From Gramella jeungdoensis (GTDB lineage: Bacteria > Bacteroidota > Bacteroidia > Flavobacteriales > Flavobacteriaceae): a stretch of DNA of 64,000 bases. Location: assembly GCF_023805255.1 (NCBI RefSeq), contig NZ_JAMSCK010000001.1, forward strand, positions 496,001 to 560,000, read 5' to 3'. Shown piece by piece: positions 1-9,474 of the stretch; the stretch's first letter is position 1; the number at the start of each line of letters is the position of its first letter. A program made the position numbers and the translations under genes. Below the pieces are notes generated by a model. That model had not been told where the DNA came from. It saw nothing but the letters and a program-made list of their open reading frames with translations, and ran no database searches.

Positions 1-865
1 GTCCGGCATGGGCCATATTGGTAGCACGAGCATCACCAATATGCGTATTGTGTTCCCAAATAATCACCTTTGCCTGATCCCCGTGGTAATCCATAATTCT
101 ATTCAGGGTCTCCATCATATGCCGGTCGCGTACATTCCAGGAGCTACTGCCGAATTCTGACATGGCCTTATAATATTTTTCGGCATTTGCCATTACCAGC
201 GAGTTGATCTCTGCATTTAGATCGGCTTCCAGCTCACTGTCGTAATTATGGGATCGTTGTCTTACCTCCTTTAATAACCTGATTACTTCTTCCTGGCATC
301 CTGGTTTTGAGCGGCTGAACACCGATCCGTAAGAGTCATTTTCTTTGAAAGGTTCAAAACACATCATGGCCTGCCTTGCCAGTTCTGCAGTTTCAGGATC
401 TTCTTTTTCAAGATAACTTACTATAATTTCCATGCTTTCCCAAAGGCTGTAAACATCAAGCCCATAGAATCCAACCCGGTTATCTCTTGAATGATGCTGG
501 TTGTAGTCCTTAAGCCAGTCTGCAAATGCAGCGATCTCCCAGTTAGCCCACATCCAGGTAGGCCACCTGTTAAATTCATGAAGCACCTCCTGTATATCCT
601 TAGTTTCTCCATTCTTTATCCATTTATTGATCTTGAAACAATCGGGCCAGTCGCCTTCCACTGCTATGATTGAAAATCCTTTTTCTTCAATAAGTCTTTT
701 GGATATCTGTGCACGCCAGGTATAGTATTCGTGAGTGCCATGGCTGGCTTCTCCTAATAATACATATTGAGCATCTCCAATCCTTTCTAACAATGGGTCC
801 AGATCATTCCTGGAATGGAGGGGATGAAAGAAATCTGAAACTTTCCTGGGACTTGAAGTGCTCAT
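1..865 (-). CDS. Erythromycin esterase family protein (partial, 3' end missing)
   Basis: The reading frame starts at the ATG complementary to 863-865 (M-S-T-S-S-P-R) and stays open to the window edge, giving about 288 residues of a family normally 400-450 long. Near the N-terminus it has GEASHGTHEYY, then AVEGDWPD, NRWPTWMWAN, FYGLDVYSLWES and, at the window edge, IWEHNTHIGDARA; these His/Glu blocks are the hallmark of the erythromycin esterase/EreA-like superfamily. No signal peptide, so probably cytoplasmic. Most family members in environmental bacteria have no proven link to macrolide resistance, so the substrate is unknown. It is the last gene of a minus-strand run and is separated from the upstream DUF2459 gene by 76 bp. 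Confidence 0.85.
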   Translation of the reverse strand, partial: MSTSSPRKVSDFFHPLHSRNDLDPLLERIGDAQYVLLGEASHGTHEYYTWRAQISKRLIEEKGFSIIAVEGDWPDCFKINKWIKNGETKDIQEVLHEFNRWPTWMWANWEIAAFADWLKDYNQHHSRDNRVGFYGLDVYSLWESMEIIVSYLEKEDPETAELARQAMMCFEPFKENDSYGSVFSRSKPGCQEEVIRLLKEVRQRSHNYDSELEADLNAEINSLVMANAEKYYKAMSEFGSSSWNVRDRHMMETLNRIMDYHGDQAKVIIWEHNTHIGDARATNMAHAG

Positions 866-941
866 AATTCAGGCCTAATGGTTATTTATCTGAATTTAAG
901 TGTTTTATGGTGAAAAATGACTTAAAAAATTGATAAAAATG

Positions 942-1607
942 CTAAGAATGCTGCCAGAACAGGGGCCAGGCAAAAGGAGTCCAGAGGCATGATCTTAAGC
1001 CTGAATATTTTAATGCATTATTTGCCCATGAATTGCAGGTTCTGAATGCATGAAAAGAAGATTTTGAAGCATAGAACACATCATTGCTGGAGTAATGAAA
1101 ATTTAGAGGCCTCAGGCTTTTGTCCGACTCAAATTGAAAATGCTTTAAAAAATATTCCGTAAGCTTTTTATACTGTTCAACGTTAACTTCGATCTCAACG
1201 ATCTTTTCAGAATCAATTTTGCTAAGGCGCCTTATATGTAAAGCCGAAGGAGTATTCAGGAATAAGGAGTTAAAGGCCGTTTTAAGCTTAAGGTCTTCCC
1301 AATAGGGAGTTGTACGGTAGAATTCGCGGTCTCCCCATCCAAATGAATAATATTTCGCATTTTTAATATTGGCAGGAAAATGTTCAGGCAGGATGATGTT
1401 TTCCCAGTTGAAAGTCTCATTCTGGATCGGGACAATAATATCGGAATGTGAACCATTCTGTACCAGGTAAATTTTTATAGGGCCATGCTGAACTGAAGTT
1501 CTATTAACTGTTATAAGCCCACCAATCAATACCAGTATAGAATAGATCAGGGGTGGAACCATGATAATGATCAGTACTTTTCGAAGATATTTGGCCAGGA
1601 CTCTCAT
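942..1607 (-). CDS. DUF2459 / TIGR02117 family membrane-anchored protein
   Basis: A 221-residue protein with an N-terminal membrane segment (about residues 9-33) followed by an extracytoplasmic domain. It carries the family's two conserved blocks: an early His block (NGSHSDIIVP, about 51-60), the SFGWGDREFY block, and a late Cys block (FRTCNSWANN). The His and Cys spacing would suit a papain-like thiol fold, but that is inference; the family has no proven function. It begins 10 nt after the stop of the frameshifted TVP38 gene on the same strand, so the two are probably co-transcribed. Confidence 0.75.
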   Translation of the reverse strand: MRVLAKYLRKVLIIIMVPPLIYSILVLIGGLITVNRTSVQHGPIKIYLVQNGSHSDIIVPIQNETFNWENIILPEHFPANIKNAKYYSFGWGDREFYRTTPYWEDLKLKTAFNSLFLNTPSALHIRRLSKIDSEKIVEIEVNVEQYKKLTEYFLKHFQFESDKSLRPLNFHYSSNDVFYASKSSFHAFRTCNSWANNALKYSGLRSCLWTPFAWPLFWQHS

Positions 1608-1617
1608 TTGATCATTA

Positions 1618-2145
1618 TTAGTCAGTCTTCCTGGATTGCTTTTTTCGCCTTCGGTGATCTATATAAACATAAACAGCATAAATCAGAATTCCGGCACCTC
1701 CTATCCAGTAAAGACCATTTTTGAGTTCATGGGTGTCCCTTCCAAAATACGCGATGGCAAATGACAATGGGATTATCCCTGTTAGGGTTGCAATAATGAA
1801 CTTTCGGTATTTCATCCCGAGCATACCGGCAATAATGCTTATAGCATCATTCGATAAAAACGGAGAGATCCTGAAAATCGTTATCGTCCAGAAACCATAA
1901 TTTGAAACCCAGTATTGTACCTTCTTGTTCTTTGAGCTACCGATCATTTTCTGCAGATGTTCTTCTCCCAGCCATTTTCCTATATAGAATGCGATTGTAG
2001 ACGCACAAAACACGCCGGCTATAGAAATAAAGGCTCCTCCCCAGAATCCGTATGCGAGAACTGCCACGATCATTGGTAGCCATGAAGGAAATACTACAAG
2101 GAATATCTGGAGTATCATTACGATAATAATTGCGATTGGCCCCAT
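1618..2145 (-). CDS. TVP38/TMEM64 (SNARE-associated/DedA-like) membrane protein, C-terminal part after a frameshift
   Basis: This frame encodes 175 residues with several hydrophobic helices and the conserved SNARE-associated core (FPSWLPMIVAVLAYG, then IAGVFCASTIAFYIGKWLG, and RISPFLSNDAISIIAGMLG). The family normally has about 60-70 more N-terminal residues with one more membrane helix; those are encoded directly upstream in another frame (2118-2354). Joining the two frames at the GGGG run (complement of 2140-2143) gives the continuous and expected sequence FGIWGPIAII. One base is missing for a normal gene, so the start at 2145 is probably an artefact of the frameshift rather than the natural start. 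The family moves or scrambles membrane lipids or acts in envelope homeostasis. Confidence 0.7.
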   Translation of the reverse strand: MGPIAIIIVMILQIFLVVFPSWLPMIVAVLAYGFWGGAFISIAGVFCASTIAFYIGKWLGEEHLQKMIGSSKNKKVQYWVSNYGFWTITIFRISPFLSNDAISIIAGMLGMKYRKFIIATLTGIIPLSFAIAYFGRDTHELKNGLYWIGGAGILIYAVYVYIDHRRRKKQSRKTD

Positions 2146-2354
2146 ATTCCGAAACTTTCAAAATGTGAACTGATCCTATCCTCGTCATTGCTCCATAAAA
2201 TTTTCCAGGTTTCATTGATAAAATCCTGAAATGGAGAATAGGAAAAATACAGAATTATTAGCCCGGCAATAATACTCCCTGTAAGTATATAGGATGCTTT
2301 TTTAGACAATGCTGGTTTTTTTGGTTGTTGGGAAAGCCATAGCTTCCGAATCAA
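2118..2354 (-). pseudogene. N-terminal fragment of the frameshifted TVP38/TMEM64 gene
   Basis: It encodes 78 residues: a basic start (MIRKLWLSQQPKKP), one membrane helix (YILTGSIIAGLIILYF) and a linker ending FESFGIWG, which is the usual N-terminus of TVP38/TMEM64 proteins just before the core domain. After FGIWG the frame reads a short unrelated tail and stops, while the missing core continues in the -1 frame from the same place. The full gene would span 1618-2354 and give about 245 residues, the family's normal size. Either a real single-base deletion, a sequencing error in a G run, or (less likely) programmed -1 slippage. Confidence 0.75.
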
Positions 2355-2361
2355 AAAGATA

Positions 2362-2390
2362 TAAAAAAGGCGGAAATGTTAATTCCCGCC
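2362..2390 (-). terminator. Intrinsic terminator of the M16/M14 peptidase unit
   Basis: On the minus strand GGCGG and CCGCC pair around a 12-nt loop and are followed by six Ts. It lies 25 nt after the stop of the M16 peptidase gene and before the start of the TVP38 gene, so it separates the two units. Confidence 0.65.
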
Positions 2391-2414
2391 CTGCCTTAAA
2401 ACTTTTATAAAGTT

Positions 2415-5243
2415 TTAATTTTCTTCTGAATCTGGATTGAGCAATACAGGTTTTCCATAACCCAGTTCTTCCAGTTTATCCAGCTGAGTCTCTGCATCTC
2501 CTACTATTAGATAATACATTTTATCGGGGTTAATATATTTTCGCGCAAGATCCTGAATGTCTAATACACTCAGATCTTCAACCACCTTCTCACGGTCTTT
2601 GATATAATCGTACTCGTATCCGTAATCATTTATTTCCTTTAGCATATTGAGCTTTGCTCCAAGAGTTTCAAAACGCCGGGCATTGCTCTTGATCATATAA
2701 CTTTTGGTTACATCAAGATCTTCCTGTGTGAATGTTGAAGGATATTCATTTATGATATCACGTACAAGCTCGGCAGCTTCATAAGTGATATTCGTCCTTA
2801 CACCACTTTTAATTAGAAAGGGACCTATATAAGACCTATCCAGAAATCGGGAGCGGATCCCATATGTATAACCTTTTCCTTCTCTGAGTTCTTGAGTTAA
2901 CCTGGAAGCAAAGCCTCCACCACCCAGTTTGTAATTCATTACCTCTGCCGGATAGAAATCTTTGGAGATCGCCGAGAGAGCAGGAGCGCCAAATGCGAAA
3001 ACAGATTGTTTAGCTCCTGGAACATCATAGAAATAGATCCTGGATTTTGCCGGAGGCTGAAATTCGGGAATTTCGGGCAGATCGATACTGGTAGGAGGCC
3101 AGTTCGCAGAAATCCCCCTAACCGGGGTGAGGGCCTCATTTTTTTCTATCGCACCTACCACCAGAAAGCTAGAAGCCATAGGCGAAAGCTTCTCTTCGTA
3201 GAAGTTCTTTATATCTTCCAGGCTTATGTTATTTACGGATTCTGTTGTCCCCAGCTTATTATAAGACAGGATGCTATTTTCACCGTAGATAAGCTTTTTG
3301 AATTCATTTTCGGCAATACTGTTGGGATCTCCCTTTTCCTGTTGAATCCTGCTAAGGGTTTGTTGCTTTATAAGTTCAAATTCCTTTTCATCCCATCTTG
3401 GTTCCAGAAGGATCTCCTTTACAAGTTCCAGGGTCTCAGTATAGTTCTTGGCAAGAGTATTTCCAGAGATCGATATTTTTTCCTCCTCGGCGTTAACCGA
3501 GATCGATGCGCCCAGCAGTTCAATGGCTTCTTCCAGTTCTGCAGGAGTTCTTTTTGCTGTCCCTTTGGTCAGCATTTCTGCAAGTATATGAGAAATACCG
3601 GCATTGACCGGCTTTTCAAGTAATTGTCCTCCTTTGATCTCAAGGCTGAACCGGACCAGAGGAACCTCTTTATTGGTGATGCCTAAAACCTTCATTCCTG
3701 AAGGCATATTAGCTTCCCATATCTCAGGGATCTTAAGTTCTGGTTTTCCGTGATATGGAGGTTCAATACTTCTGTCAAAACTTGAAGGTGTCTTTTCGTA
3801 GGAAGCCTGTTGATTGGGATCTACTTCTTCTTCAGCTCCTTCAACGATTTTTTCTTCCACCACCTCTGCTTTTTGGGAATTTTCCAGGGCCAAGCCTGCC
3901 TCCCCTTTCGGTACAAAGCTGGTTGCTATGTAGTTATTGTTTTTGATGTATTTATTAAAAACACGCATTACATCCTGCGATGTGACGGCAAGTAATTTTT
4001 CAACCTCCTTGTTTATATAATTAGGATCGTTGGCGAAGATCTGGTATTGAGCGAGCTGAAAGCCCTTCCCGAGAACGCTGGAAATCGAATTGTAAAAACT
4101 GGTTTCAAGTCCGGATTTTATTCGTTTAAGATCTTTTTCAGGAATTCCATTTTTTTCAAAGTCCTTAAACGTTTCTTCTATAGCAGCTTTTACAGAATCC
4201 AGGTCCTTCCCGTCATAAGCCCTTACCTGAAGCATTAGCTGGCCTGCAAGTTCTGAGGTATAATTGAACATATCAACTTCACCTGTTAATTGTTCTTCTT
4301 CTACCAGCTTTTTATATAATGGGGCATTCTTTCCATAGGCCAGATAATTTGAAAGTATTTCCAGTGCGTATGAGTCTTCATGATAGGAATAAACCGATGG
4401 CCAGGTAAGGGTGAGTTCTGGCAATTTTGCAAAATTGTCTTCGTGATAAAGCTTTTTTGTTTCATCTAGCGAGACCATTTGTTTTTCAAGCCGATCTATT
4501 TTCTCTCCTCGAGGGATCTCATCAAAATATTTATGTACCCATTCCTTTGCCTGTTCCTTATCAAAGTCTCCTGAAATGGTGAGGATCACATTGTTTGGAA
4601 CATACCACTTATTATAAAAATCTTTTACATCCTGCAATGTGGCATTCTGCAGGTCTTCCAGACTGCCGATTACCTGCCAGTGATATGGATGTCCTTCAGG
4701 ATACAGGTTACGGTCTATCACATAAAGCGTGTGACCATACGGACGGTTATCGTAGGTCTGACGTTTTTCATTTTTCACTACCTGCTTTTCCTTAGCCAGA
4801 ACAGGTTCGGTTACAGTATTTATAAAAAAGCCAAGCTTATCGGCTTCGGCCCATATCATTTTCTCCAGTGCATCATTGGGTACCGTTTGGAAATAATTGG
4901 TCCTGTCCCTGCTTGTTGAACCGTTCGCTCCTGAACCTCCGATCCTTGCACTAAGCCTGTCGAGTCCACCTTTTCCCAGGTTTTCTGACTCAAGGAAAAG
5001 CAGGTGCTCAAAAAGATGCGCAAAGCCGGTTCTACCTTCTTTTTCTCTTGCCGATCCCACATGAGCCGTAAGCGCAACAGCCACTACGGGATCAGATTTA
5101 TCCTGATGCAGTATAACCTGTAACCCATTTTCGAGGCTGAAGGTTTCAAAATCTACAGTAAAGGTTTTGTTTTTTTCCTGTGCGAAAGAACTCGTTCCAA
5201 TACTTAGAATTAAAAGGTAGTAAGTAAGCTTTTTAAAATTCAT
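2415..5243 (-). CDS. M16 family zinc metallopeptidase (insulinase/pitrilysin-like), secreted
   Basis: A 942-residue protein with a signal peptide (residues 1 to about 21, cleaved after SSFA). It contains two full M16 halves. The N-terminal half has the inverted zinc motif H76-L-F-E79-H80 with a downstream acidic block (AEADKLGFF and NEKRQ), so it should be catalytically active; the C-terminal half (from about residue 510) has no HxxEH and forms the other side of the clamshell, with the usual RLTQELREGKGYTYG block. Role: periplasmic or surface endopeptidase acting on peptides. It follows the M14 carboxypeptidase gene by 11 nt, so the two are co-transcribed and may degrade peptides together. 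Length and architecture match the fused two-domain bacterial M16 proteins. Confidence 0.92.
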   Translation of the reverse strand: MNFKKLTYYLLILSIGTSSFAQEKNKTFTVDFETFSLENGLQVILHQDKSDPVVAVALTAHVGSAREKEGRTGFAHLFEHLLFLESENLGKGGLDRLSARIGGSGANGSTSRDRTNYFQTVPNDALEKMIWAEADKLGFFINTVTEPVLAKEKQVVKNEKRQTYDNRPYGHTLYVIDRNLYPEGHPYHWQVIGSLEDLQNATLQDVKDFYNKWYVPNNVILTISGDFDKEQAKEWVHKYFDEIPRGEKIDRLEKQMVSLDETKKLYHEDNFAKLPELTLTWPSVYSYHEDSYALEILSNYLAYGKNAPLYKKLVEEEQLTGEVDMFNYTSELAGQLMLQVRAYDGKDLDSVKAAIEETFKDFEKNGIPEKDLKRIKSGLETSFYNSISSVLGKGFQLAQYQIFANDPNYINKEVEKLLAVTSQDVMRVFNKYIKNNNYIATSFVPKGEAGLALENSQKAEVVEEKIVEGAEEEVDPNQQASYEKTPSSFDRSIEPPYHGKPELKIPEIWEANMPSGMKVLGITNKEVPLVRFSLEIKGGQLLEKPVNAGISHILAEMLTKGTAKRTPAELEEAIELLGASISVNAEEEKISISGNTLAKNYTETLELVKEILLEPRWDEKEFELIKQQTLSRIQQEKGDPNSIAENEFKKLIYGENSILSYNKLGTTESVNNISLEDIKNFYEEKLSPMASSFLVVGAIEKNEALTPVRGISANWPPTSIDLPEIPEFQPPAKSRIYFYDVPGAKQSVFAFGAPALSAISKDFYPAEVMNYKLGGGGFASRLTQELREGKGYTYGIRSRFLDRSYIGPFLIKSGVRTNITYEAAELVRDIINEYPSTFTQEDLDVTKSYMIKSNARRFETLGAKLNMLKEINDYGYEYDYIKDREKVVEDLSVLDIQDLARKYINPDKMYYLIVGDAETQLDKLEELGYGKPVLLNPDSEEN

Positions 5244-5254
5244 TGGATCAAAAA

Positions 5255-7744
5255 TTATAGGTCGGCAACCGAGTTATTTGCAAAGAAAATGGCATTTACA
5301 AAGAAAAGCTTTCCGTTTTCCCAGAAGGCCCTGAACAGTGGATTATCAACCATATAAATCACACTTCCCTGTCCCATAGGCACTTCTCCGAATACCAGCG
5401 AATTATTCAGTTTTTTAACTGCTTCACTTCCTGCAAATCCTGAAACCACTTCCGGATTTTTAATATAAGCAACATTGTATCCATCACTAAGCAAGGAGTA
5501 ACTATCACTGCTCAGTTTAAGAGTGAAGTAATTTTTGTCATATCCAAATGCCATGGGATGAGTGTTGTCCACATTTGTTTTTATGATACTGCCGGTGATA
5601 AGGTTCTTAATACTTTCACGTTCTCGCTGTGCATAAGGAGTAAGATTGGGCTTCGCTGCGGTAGAGTCTTTTTGAGTTTGTTTATTCTCTTTTATTCCAA
5701 ACCCATTCTTGCCTGCGAAACTTCCTACTGCATTGCCAATGGCGATAAGTTTTCCTCCACTCTTCACCCATGAAGTGATCTTTTTCTCCATTTCCTCATC
5801 GAGCCATTCGCTGTACCAGCCTGAAGGCATTATTAAAACATCAAATTCGTCCAGATCTACCCTTTTTAAATAATCGGTTCCCAGTGGTGTTACGGGATAA
5901 TTGAGTTCCTGCTCAAAGAAATACCATACCTCGCCAAAGTTTAGGGAAGACACTTCATTACCTCTTAACAGCCCTACTTTCTGCTCATTGATGATCTTGA
6001 TCTCTGATGAACCAAAATCGGGACCGCTACCGGCAAAACTTGTCTCGGCCGTCAATAATTGTCGTTGGTACGCATTCGCGATCTCTATAAGTGTATTATC
6101 AAAATTCAGAACATCCTGGTTGTCACTTTTTGTGATCACAAGGCTTCCCGGAGCGAATTTCTGGCCATTACTTTCAAATGGCACTTCACTGAAACGTACC
6201 TTAATGCCGGTCTTTATAAGTTGAGCAAGGAATGTCGCATCCTGCATACTGTTCCATTTTGTGATATATCCGGCACCCTCAGGATCAGCCGTATTCTGCA
6301 CATCAGAGCTTTCAGGTTTTGCATTTCCCTGGATGCTCCTGTTGCTTGCCACTGCATCGAGTCCGTATGCATAGGGCAGACTCCAGGCAGTAATATCATA
6401 GGTAAGTGAATCGGCTAATTTGGTCTTTGGTTCAAATAGTACCTTGACCATTTTTCCTTTGGGCTGATCGGTAGAAACAATAAGCGTATTTTCATCGGTG
6501 TTCAAATTCCCGTTTCCGTTCTGATTATAGTTGTATCCGCTTACACGATCGGAATTTCCATAAGAATATTTGATCTTATGCCTGTCAAGAAGTTCTGTAA
6601 GTGATTTGATCCTGTCCGGATTTCCTTTAAGCGCATAGCTTTTATAATTAAAATCGGAATCACTAAAGTAATTCTGAAATTCTTTATTTAATTCTCCGGC
6701 ATTTTTTGAGGCTACTTCAACCGTTGAAATTCCTGTAGTAAAGTGGTGCTCCAGCCTGTCTTTCAGGGTAAGCACAGAGGCCTCATCTGTTTGGATGCCA
6801 AGTCCCGCTCTGCCATGTCCGGCCTGCTCATAGGTCATTCCTATGGATCCCATATAGGTGGGATAAGTATCACCATAACTGGGATATAAAAGGTCAAAAC
6901 GCTCTCCCGTGAAATATAACCAGCCCTCCTTATCAAAATATTTCGCATGATTTTTTCCTATTCTCGTCTGAAAATCTCTCTGAAAAGGAGTGATGATCTC
7001 ATGAAAAGGTTCGGCAGCCGGGGCGAAATAATAAGGTTCGTTAATACCCTGTTCATGGAAGTCTACATGAACATGAGGCAGCCACAGGTTGTAGACCTTT
7101 AGACGCTGCTGGGTTTCTACCTGTGTTGCCCAGGCCCAGTCACGATTTAAATCAAAAAGATAATGATTTGGCCTTCCTCCGGGCCATGGTTCATGATGCT
7201 CGGCCGCTTCCTGGGAAATATTGTAGGGTTCGGCCTTTACCTGATTGTACCAGTTGGCGTAACGATCCCTTCCATCAGGATTTATACAGGGATCTATAAT
7301 GACTACCGTATTTTTTAACCAGTCCTGTTTTTCGGTGATAAGATTATAGAGAGTTTTCATAGACGCTTCGGTGCTGGAAGCCTCATTTCCATGAACGTTA
7401 TAACTAAGCCATACAATAGCGATATCTGATGCTCCCGATCCATTACCGATACCTGCATTTTTCAGATGATCAGCTCTTATCTGTTCTAGATTTGCCAGGT
7501 TTTCTTCCGAAGAAATAATGGCATAGGTGAGTGGTCGGCGCTCGTTTGTTTTTCCGTAGTTGTGATATTGAACCATCGGAGAATTTTCGGCAACATGACT
7601 GAAATAATCCACCACATCTGCATGTCGTGAAAACTGGCTTCCAAGTTCATAACCAAGAAATTCGGAAGGTGTTTTAAGTTGCTGGGCAATAGTTATTTGT
7701 ATTGCTAAAAATGAAAGAATAAGAAAGCTAAACTGTTTTTTCAT
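5255..7744 (-). CDS. M14 family zinc carboxypeptidase, secreted
   Basis: The ATG at 7744 gives 829 residues with a signal peptide (MKKQFSFLILSF, cleaved near residue 20); an in-frame TTG 18 nt further upstream is a less likely start. The M14 zinc site is visible: H118-G-N-E121 and a later His in HVHVDFHEQG, with the substrate-binding NPDGRDRY and LFDLNRDW blocks between them. The C-terminal third (from about residue 600) looks like a class I glutamine-amidotransferase fold (LIMPSGWYSEWLD, GGKLIAIGNAVGSF), an arrangement common in large Bacteroidota M14 proteins. Role: releases C-terminal residues from peptides outside the cytoplasm. First gene of a two-gene unit with the M16 peptidase. Confidence 0.92.
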   Translation of the reverse strand: MKKQFSFLILSFLAIQITIAQQLKTPSEFLGYELGSQFSRHADVVDYFSHVAENSPMVQYHNYGKTNERRPLTYAIISSEENLANLEQIRADHLKNAGIGNGSGASDIAIVWLSYNVHGNEASSTEASMKTLYNLITEKQDWLKNTVVIIDPCINPDGRDRYANWYNQVKAEPYNISQEAAEHHEPWPGGRPNHYLFDLNRDWAWATQVETQQRLKVYNLWLPHVHVDFHEQGINEPYYFAPAAEPFHEIITPFQRDFQTRIGKNHAKYFDKEGWLYFTGERFDLLYPSYGDTYPTYMGSIGMTYEQAGHGRAGLGIQTDEASVLTLKDRLEHHFTTGISTVEVASKNAGELNKEFQNYFSDSDFNYKSYALKGNPDRIKSLTELLDRHKIKYSYGNSDRVSGYNYNQNGNGNLNTDENTLIVSTDQPKGKMVKVLFEPKTKLADSLTYDITAWSLPYAYGLDAVASNRSIQGNAKPESSDVQNTADPEGAGYITKWNSMQDATFLAQLIKTGIKVRFSEVPFESNGQKFAPGSLVITKSDNQDVLNFDNTLIEIANAYQRQLLTAETSFAGSGPDFGSSEIKIINEQKVGLLRGNEVSSLNFGEVWYFFEQELNYPVTPLGTDYLKRVDLDEFDVLIMPSGWYSEWLDEEMEKKITSWVKSGGKLIAIGNAVGSFAGKNGFGIKENKQTQKDSTAAKPNLTPYAQRERESIKNLITGSIIKTNVDNTHPMAFGYDKNYFTLKLSSDSYSLLSDGYNVAYIKNPEVVSGFAGSEAVKKLNNSLVFGEVPMGQGSVIYMVDNPLFRAFWENGKLFFVNAIFFANNSVADL

Positions 7745-7830
7745 CAGATTTTGTTTATTCAAAAGCCGAGTAAAGATAGTATGTAAGCTTGAATTAACTA
7801 AAATTTACATAATAAAATCCCTATCTTCGG

Positions 7831-7838
7831 TATCTTTG
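7831..7838 (+). promoter_or_regulatory. Bacteroidota -7 box of bshC
   Basis: TATCTTTG matches TAnnTTTG exactly, 18 nt before the bshC ATG, implying a leader of roughly 13-15 nt. No clear TTG -33 element is visible at the right distance. The in-frame TTG at 7836 lies inside this box, which argues against its use as a start codon. Confidence 0.55.
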
Positions 7839-7856
7839 CAAACACAATTGAAATTT

Positions 7857-9473
7857 ATGCCAACCGATTGTATTTCGTATCCCGAATCCAATTACTTCTC
7901 TTCTTTAATTCTCGATTACCTGTCTGAAAAAAGTGATCTGGAGGATTTCTATAATCGTTTTCCCAAACCTGAGAATTTTGGTGATCAGATAAAGGAAAAG
8001 AAGAGTTCTTACGACCATGGTATAAGAATGGACCTGGTGAATGTCCTGAAAAAGCAATATTCTGGTCTGGATCCTTCTGAAAGTGTTGAGCGTAATATTG
8101 AACTTCTGGAGTTAGAAAATACCTTTACGGTGGTAACTGGACATCAACTGAATCTTTTTACCGGCCCCCTGTATTTTCTTTACAAGATAATTTCGACCAT
8201 AAATCTTACAAAGCAATTAAAGGAGAAGCACCCCGATCATGATTTCGTGCCAATCTATTGGATGGCAACTGAAGATCATGATTTTGAGGAGATCAACTTC
8301 TTTAACCTGCATGGAAAGAAGTTCAAATGGAATGAAGCTGATGAGCGGGCAGGAAAAACCGCGGTAGGTTATCTTTCAACTAAAGGGCTGGATGAAGTCT
8401 TTAAGCTATTTTCGGCTGAAATAGGAGGAGGGGAGAGCGCAGAATTTCTAAAATCGCTTTTTGAAGAGGCGTATTTAAAACACACTAATCTTACCCAGGC
8501 GACAAGATATATAGCCGACAAGATCTTTGGGAAATATGGCCTGGTGGTACTAGATGCCCAGGATGCTGAACTTAAAAAGCATTTTATTTCCTATGCTAAA
8601 AATGAACTTATAGATCAGATTTCATATAGAAAAACCTCTGAAGTTGTTGAAAGGATCAATTCACTGGGCTATAATATTCAGGTGAATCCACGCGAGATCA
8701 ATTTGTTTTACTTAACCGAAGAGATGAGGGAAAGAATCATAGAGAGGGATGGTAAATTCTTTGTGCATGAAACCCAGATATCCTGGAGCAGGGAAGAGAT
8801 CTTGGAAGAGCTTAGGGAACATCCGGAAAGATTTAGTCCAAATGTAATGCTCAGGCCTTTGTATCAGGAGGTGATCCTGCCCAATCTCTGTTATATCGGA
8901 GGAGGAGGGGAGCTTGCATACTGGCTGGAATTAAGATCTTATTTTGAAGCCGAAAATGTGACTTTCCCTATGTTGCTGTTGCGGAATTCGGCTTTGCTTC
9001 AAACGGCCAAACAGAATAAAAAAAGAGAAAGACTAAATATTACTTTACAAGAGCTATTTCTGAAGCAACATGAACTGATCAATCGTAAGGTTCGGAAGAT
9101 ATCCAATATAGATATAGACTTTTCTCCTCAAAAACAACATCTCGTTGAGCAGTTTCAGGAAATGTATAAGCTGGCTGAGCAAACCGATAAGTCCTTTCTG
9201 GGAGCAGTGAAAGCCCAGGAAGTAAAACAACTTAAAGGCCTTGACAATCTTGAGAAGCGATTGCTGAAAGCTCAGAAGCGTAAGCTGAAAGATGAAGTTG
9301 AGCGAATCGCTGAGCTTCAGAATGAGCTTTTCCCGAATAAAAGCCTTCAGGAGAGACAGACGAATTTCTCCGAATTTTATGTGGAATATGGTGAACAACT
9401 CGTCACCGAACTTATGGAAAATTTAGATCCACTGGAGTCTAATTTTAAAATATTGACCTTTGGAAAAGAATAG
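7857..9473 (+). CDS. bshC: BshC, putative cysteine ligase of bacillithiol biosynthesis
   Basis: A 538-residue protein starting at ATG 7857 (MPTDCISYPESNYFSSL, the usual BshC start). Family blocks: VVTGHQLNLFTGPLYFLYK, FVPIYWMATEDHDFEE, SPNVMLRPLYQEVILPNLCYIGGGGELAYW, and the long C-terminal coiled coil (about residues 380-480). BshC is thought to add cysteine to glucosaminyl-malate in the last step of making bacillithiol, the low-molecular-weight thiol of Firmicutes and Bacteroidota. The gene has its own promoter box and is followed after a single base by a PLP-dependent decarboxylase gene, so the two share a transcript. The other bacillithiol genes are not in this window. Confidence 0.95.
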   Translation: MPTDCISYPESNYFSSLILDYLSEKSDLEDFYNRFPKPENFGDQIKEKKSSYDHGIRMDLVNVLKKQYSGLDPSESVERNIELLELENTFTVVTGHQLNLFTGPLYFLYKIISTINLTKQLKEKHPDHDFVPIYWMATEDHDFEEINFFNLHGKKFKWNEADERAGKTAVGYLSTKGLDEVFKLFSAEIGGGESAEFLKSLFEEAYLKHTNLTQATRYIADKIFGKYGLVVLDAQDAELKKHFISYAKNELIDQISYRKTSEVVERINSLGYNIQVNPREINLFYLTEEMRERIIERDGKFFVHETQISWSREEILEELREHPERFSPNVMLRPLYQEVILPNLCYIGGGGELAYWLELRSYFEAENVTFPMLLLRNSALLQTAKQNKKRERLNITLQELFLKQHELINRKVRKISNIDIDFSPQKQHLVEQFQEMYKLAEQTDKSFLGAVKAQEVKQLKGLDNLEKRLLKAQKRKLKDEVERIAELQNELFPNKSLQERQTNFSEFYVEYGEQLVTELMENLDPLESNFKILTFGKE

Positions 9474-9474
9474 A

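Noticed and set aside
1-865. Macrolide resistance gene
   Set aside because: Membership of the erythromycin esterase superfamily alone does not show resistance; the gene is partial and in a housekeeping context.
3006-3623. A 205-codon plus-strand frame opposite the M16 peptidase gene
   Set aside because: Antisense shadow: no recognisable motif or signal, composition follows the opposite-strand gene, and the M16 gene is well supported.
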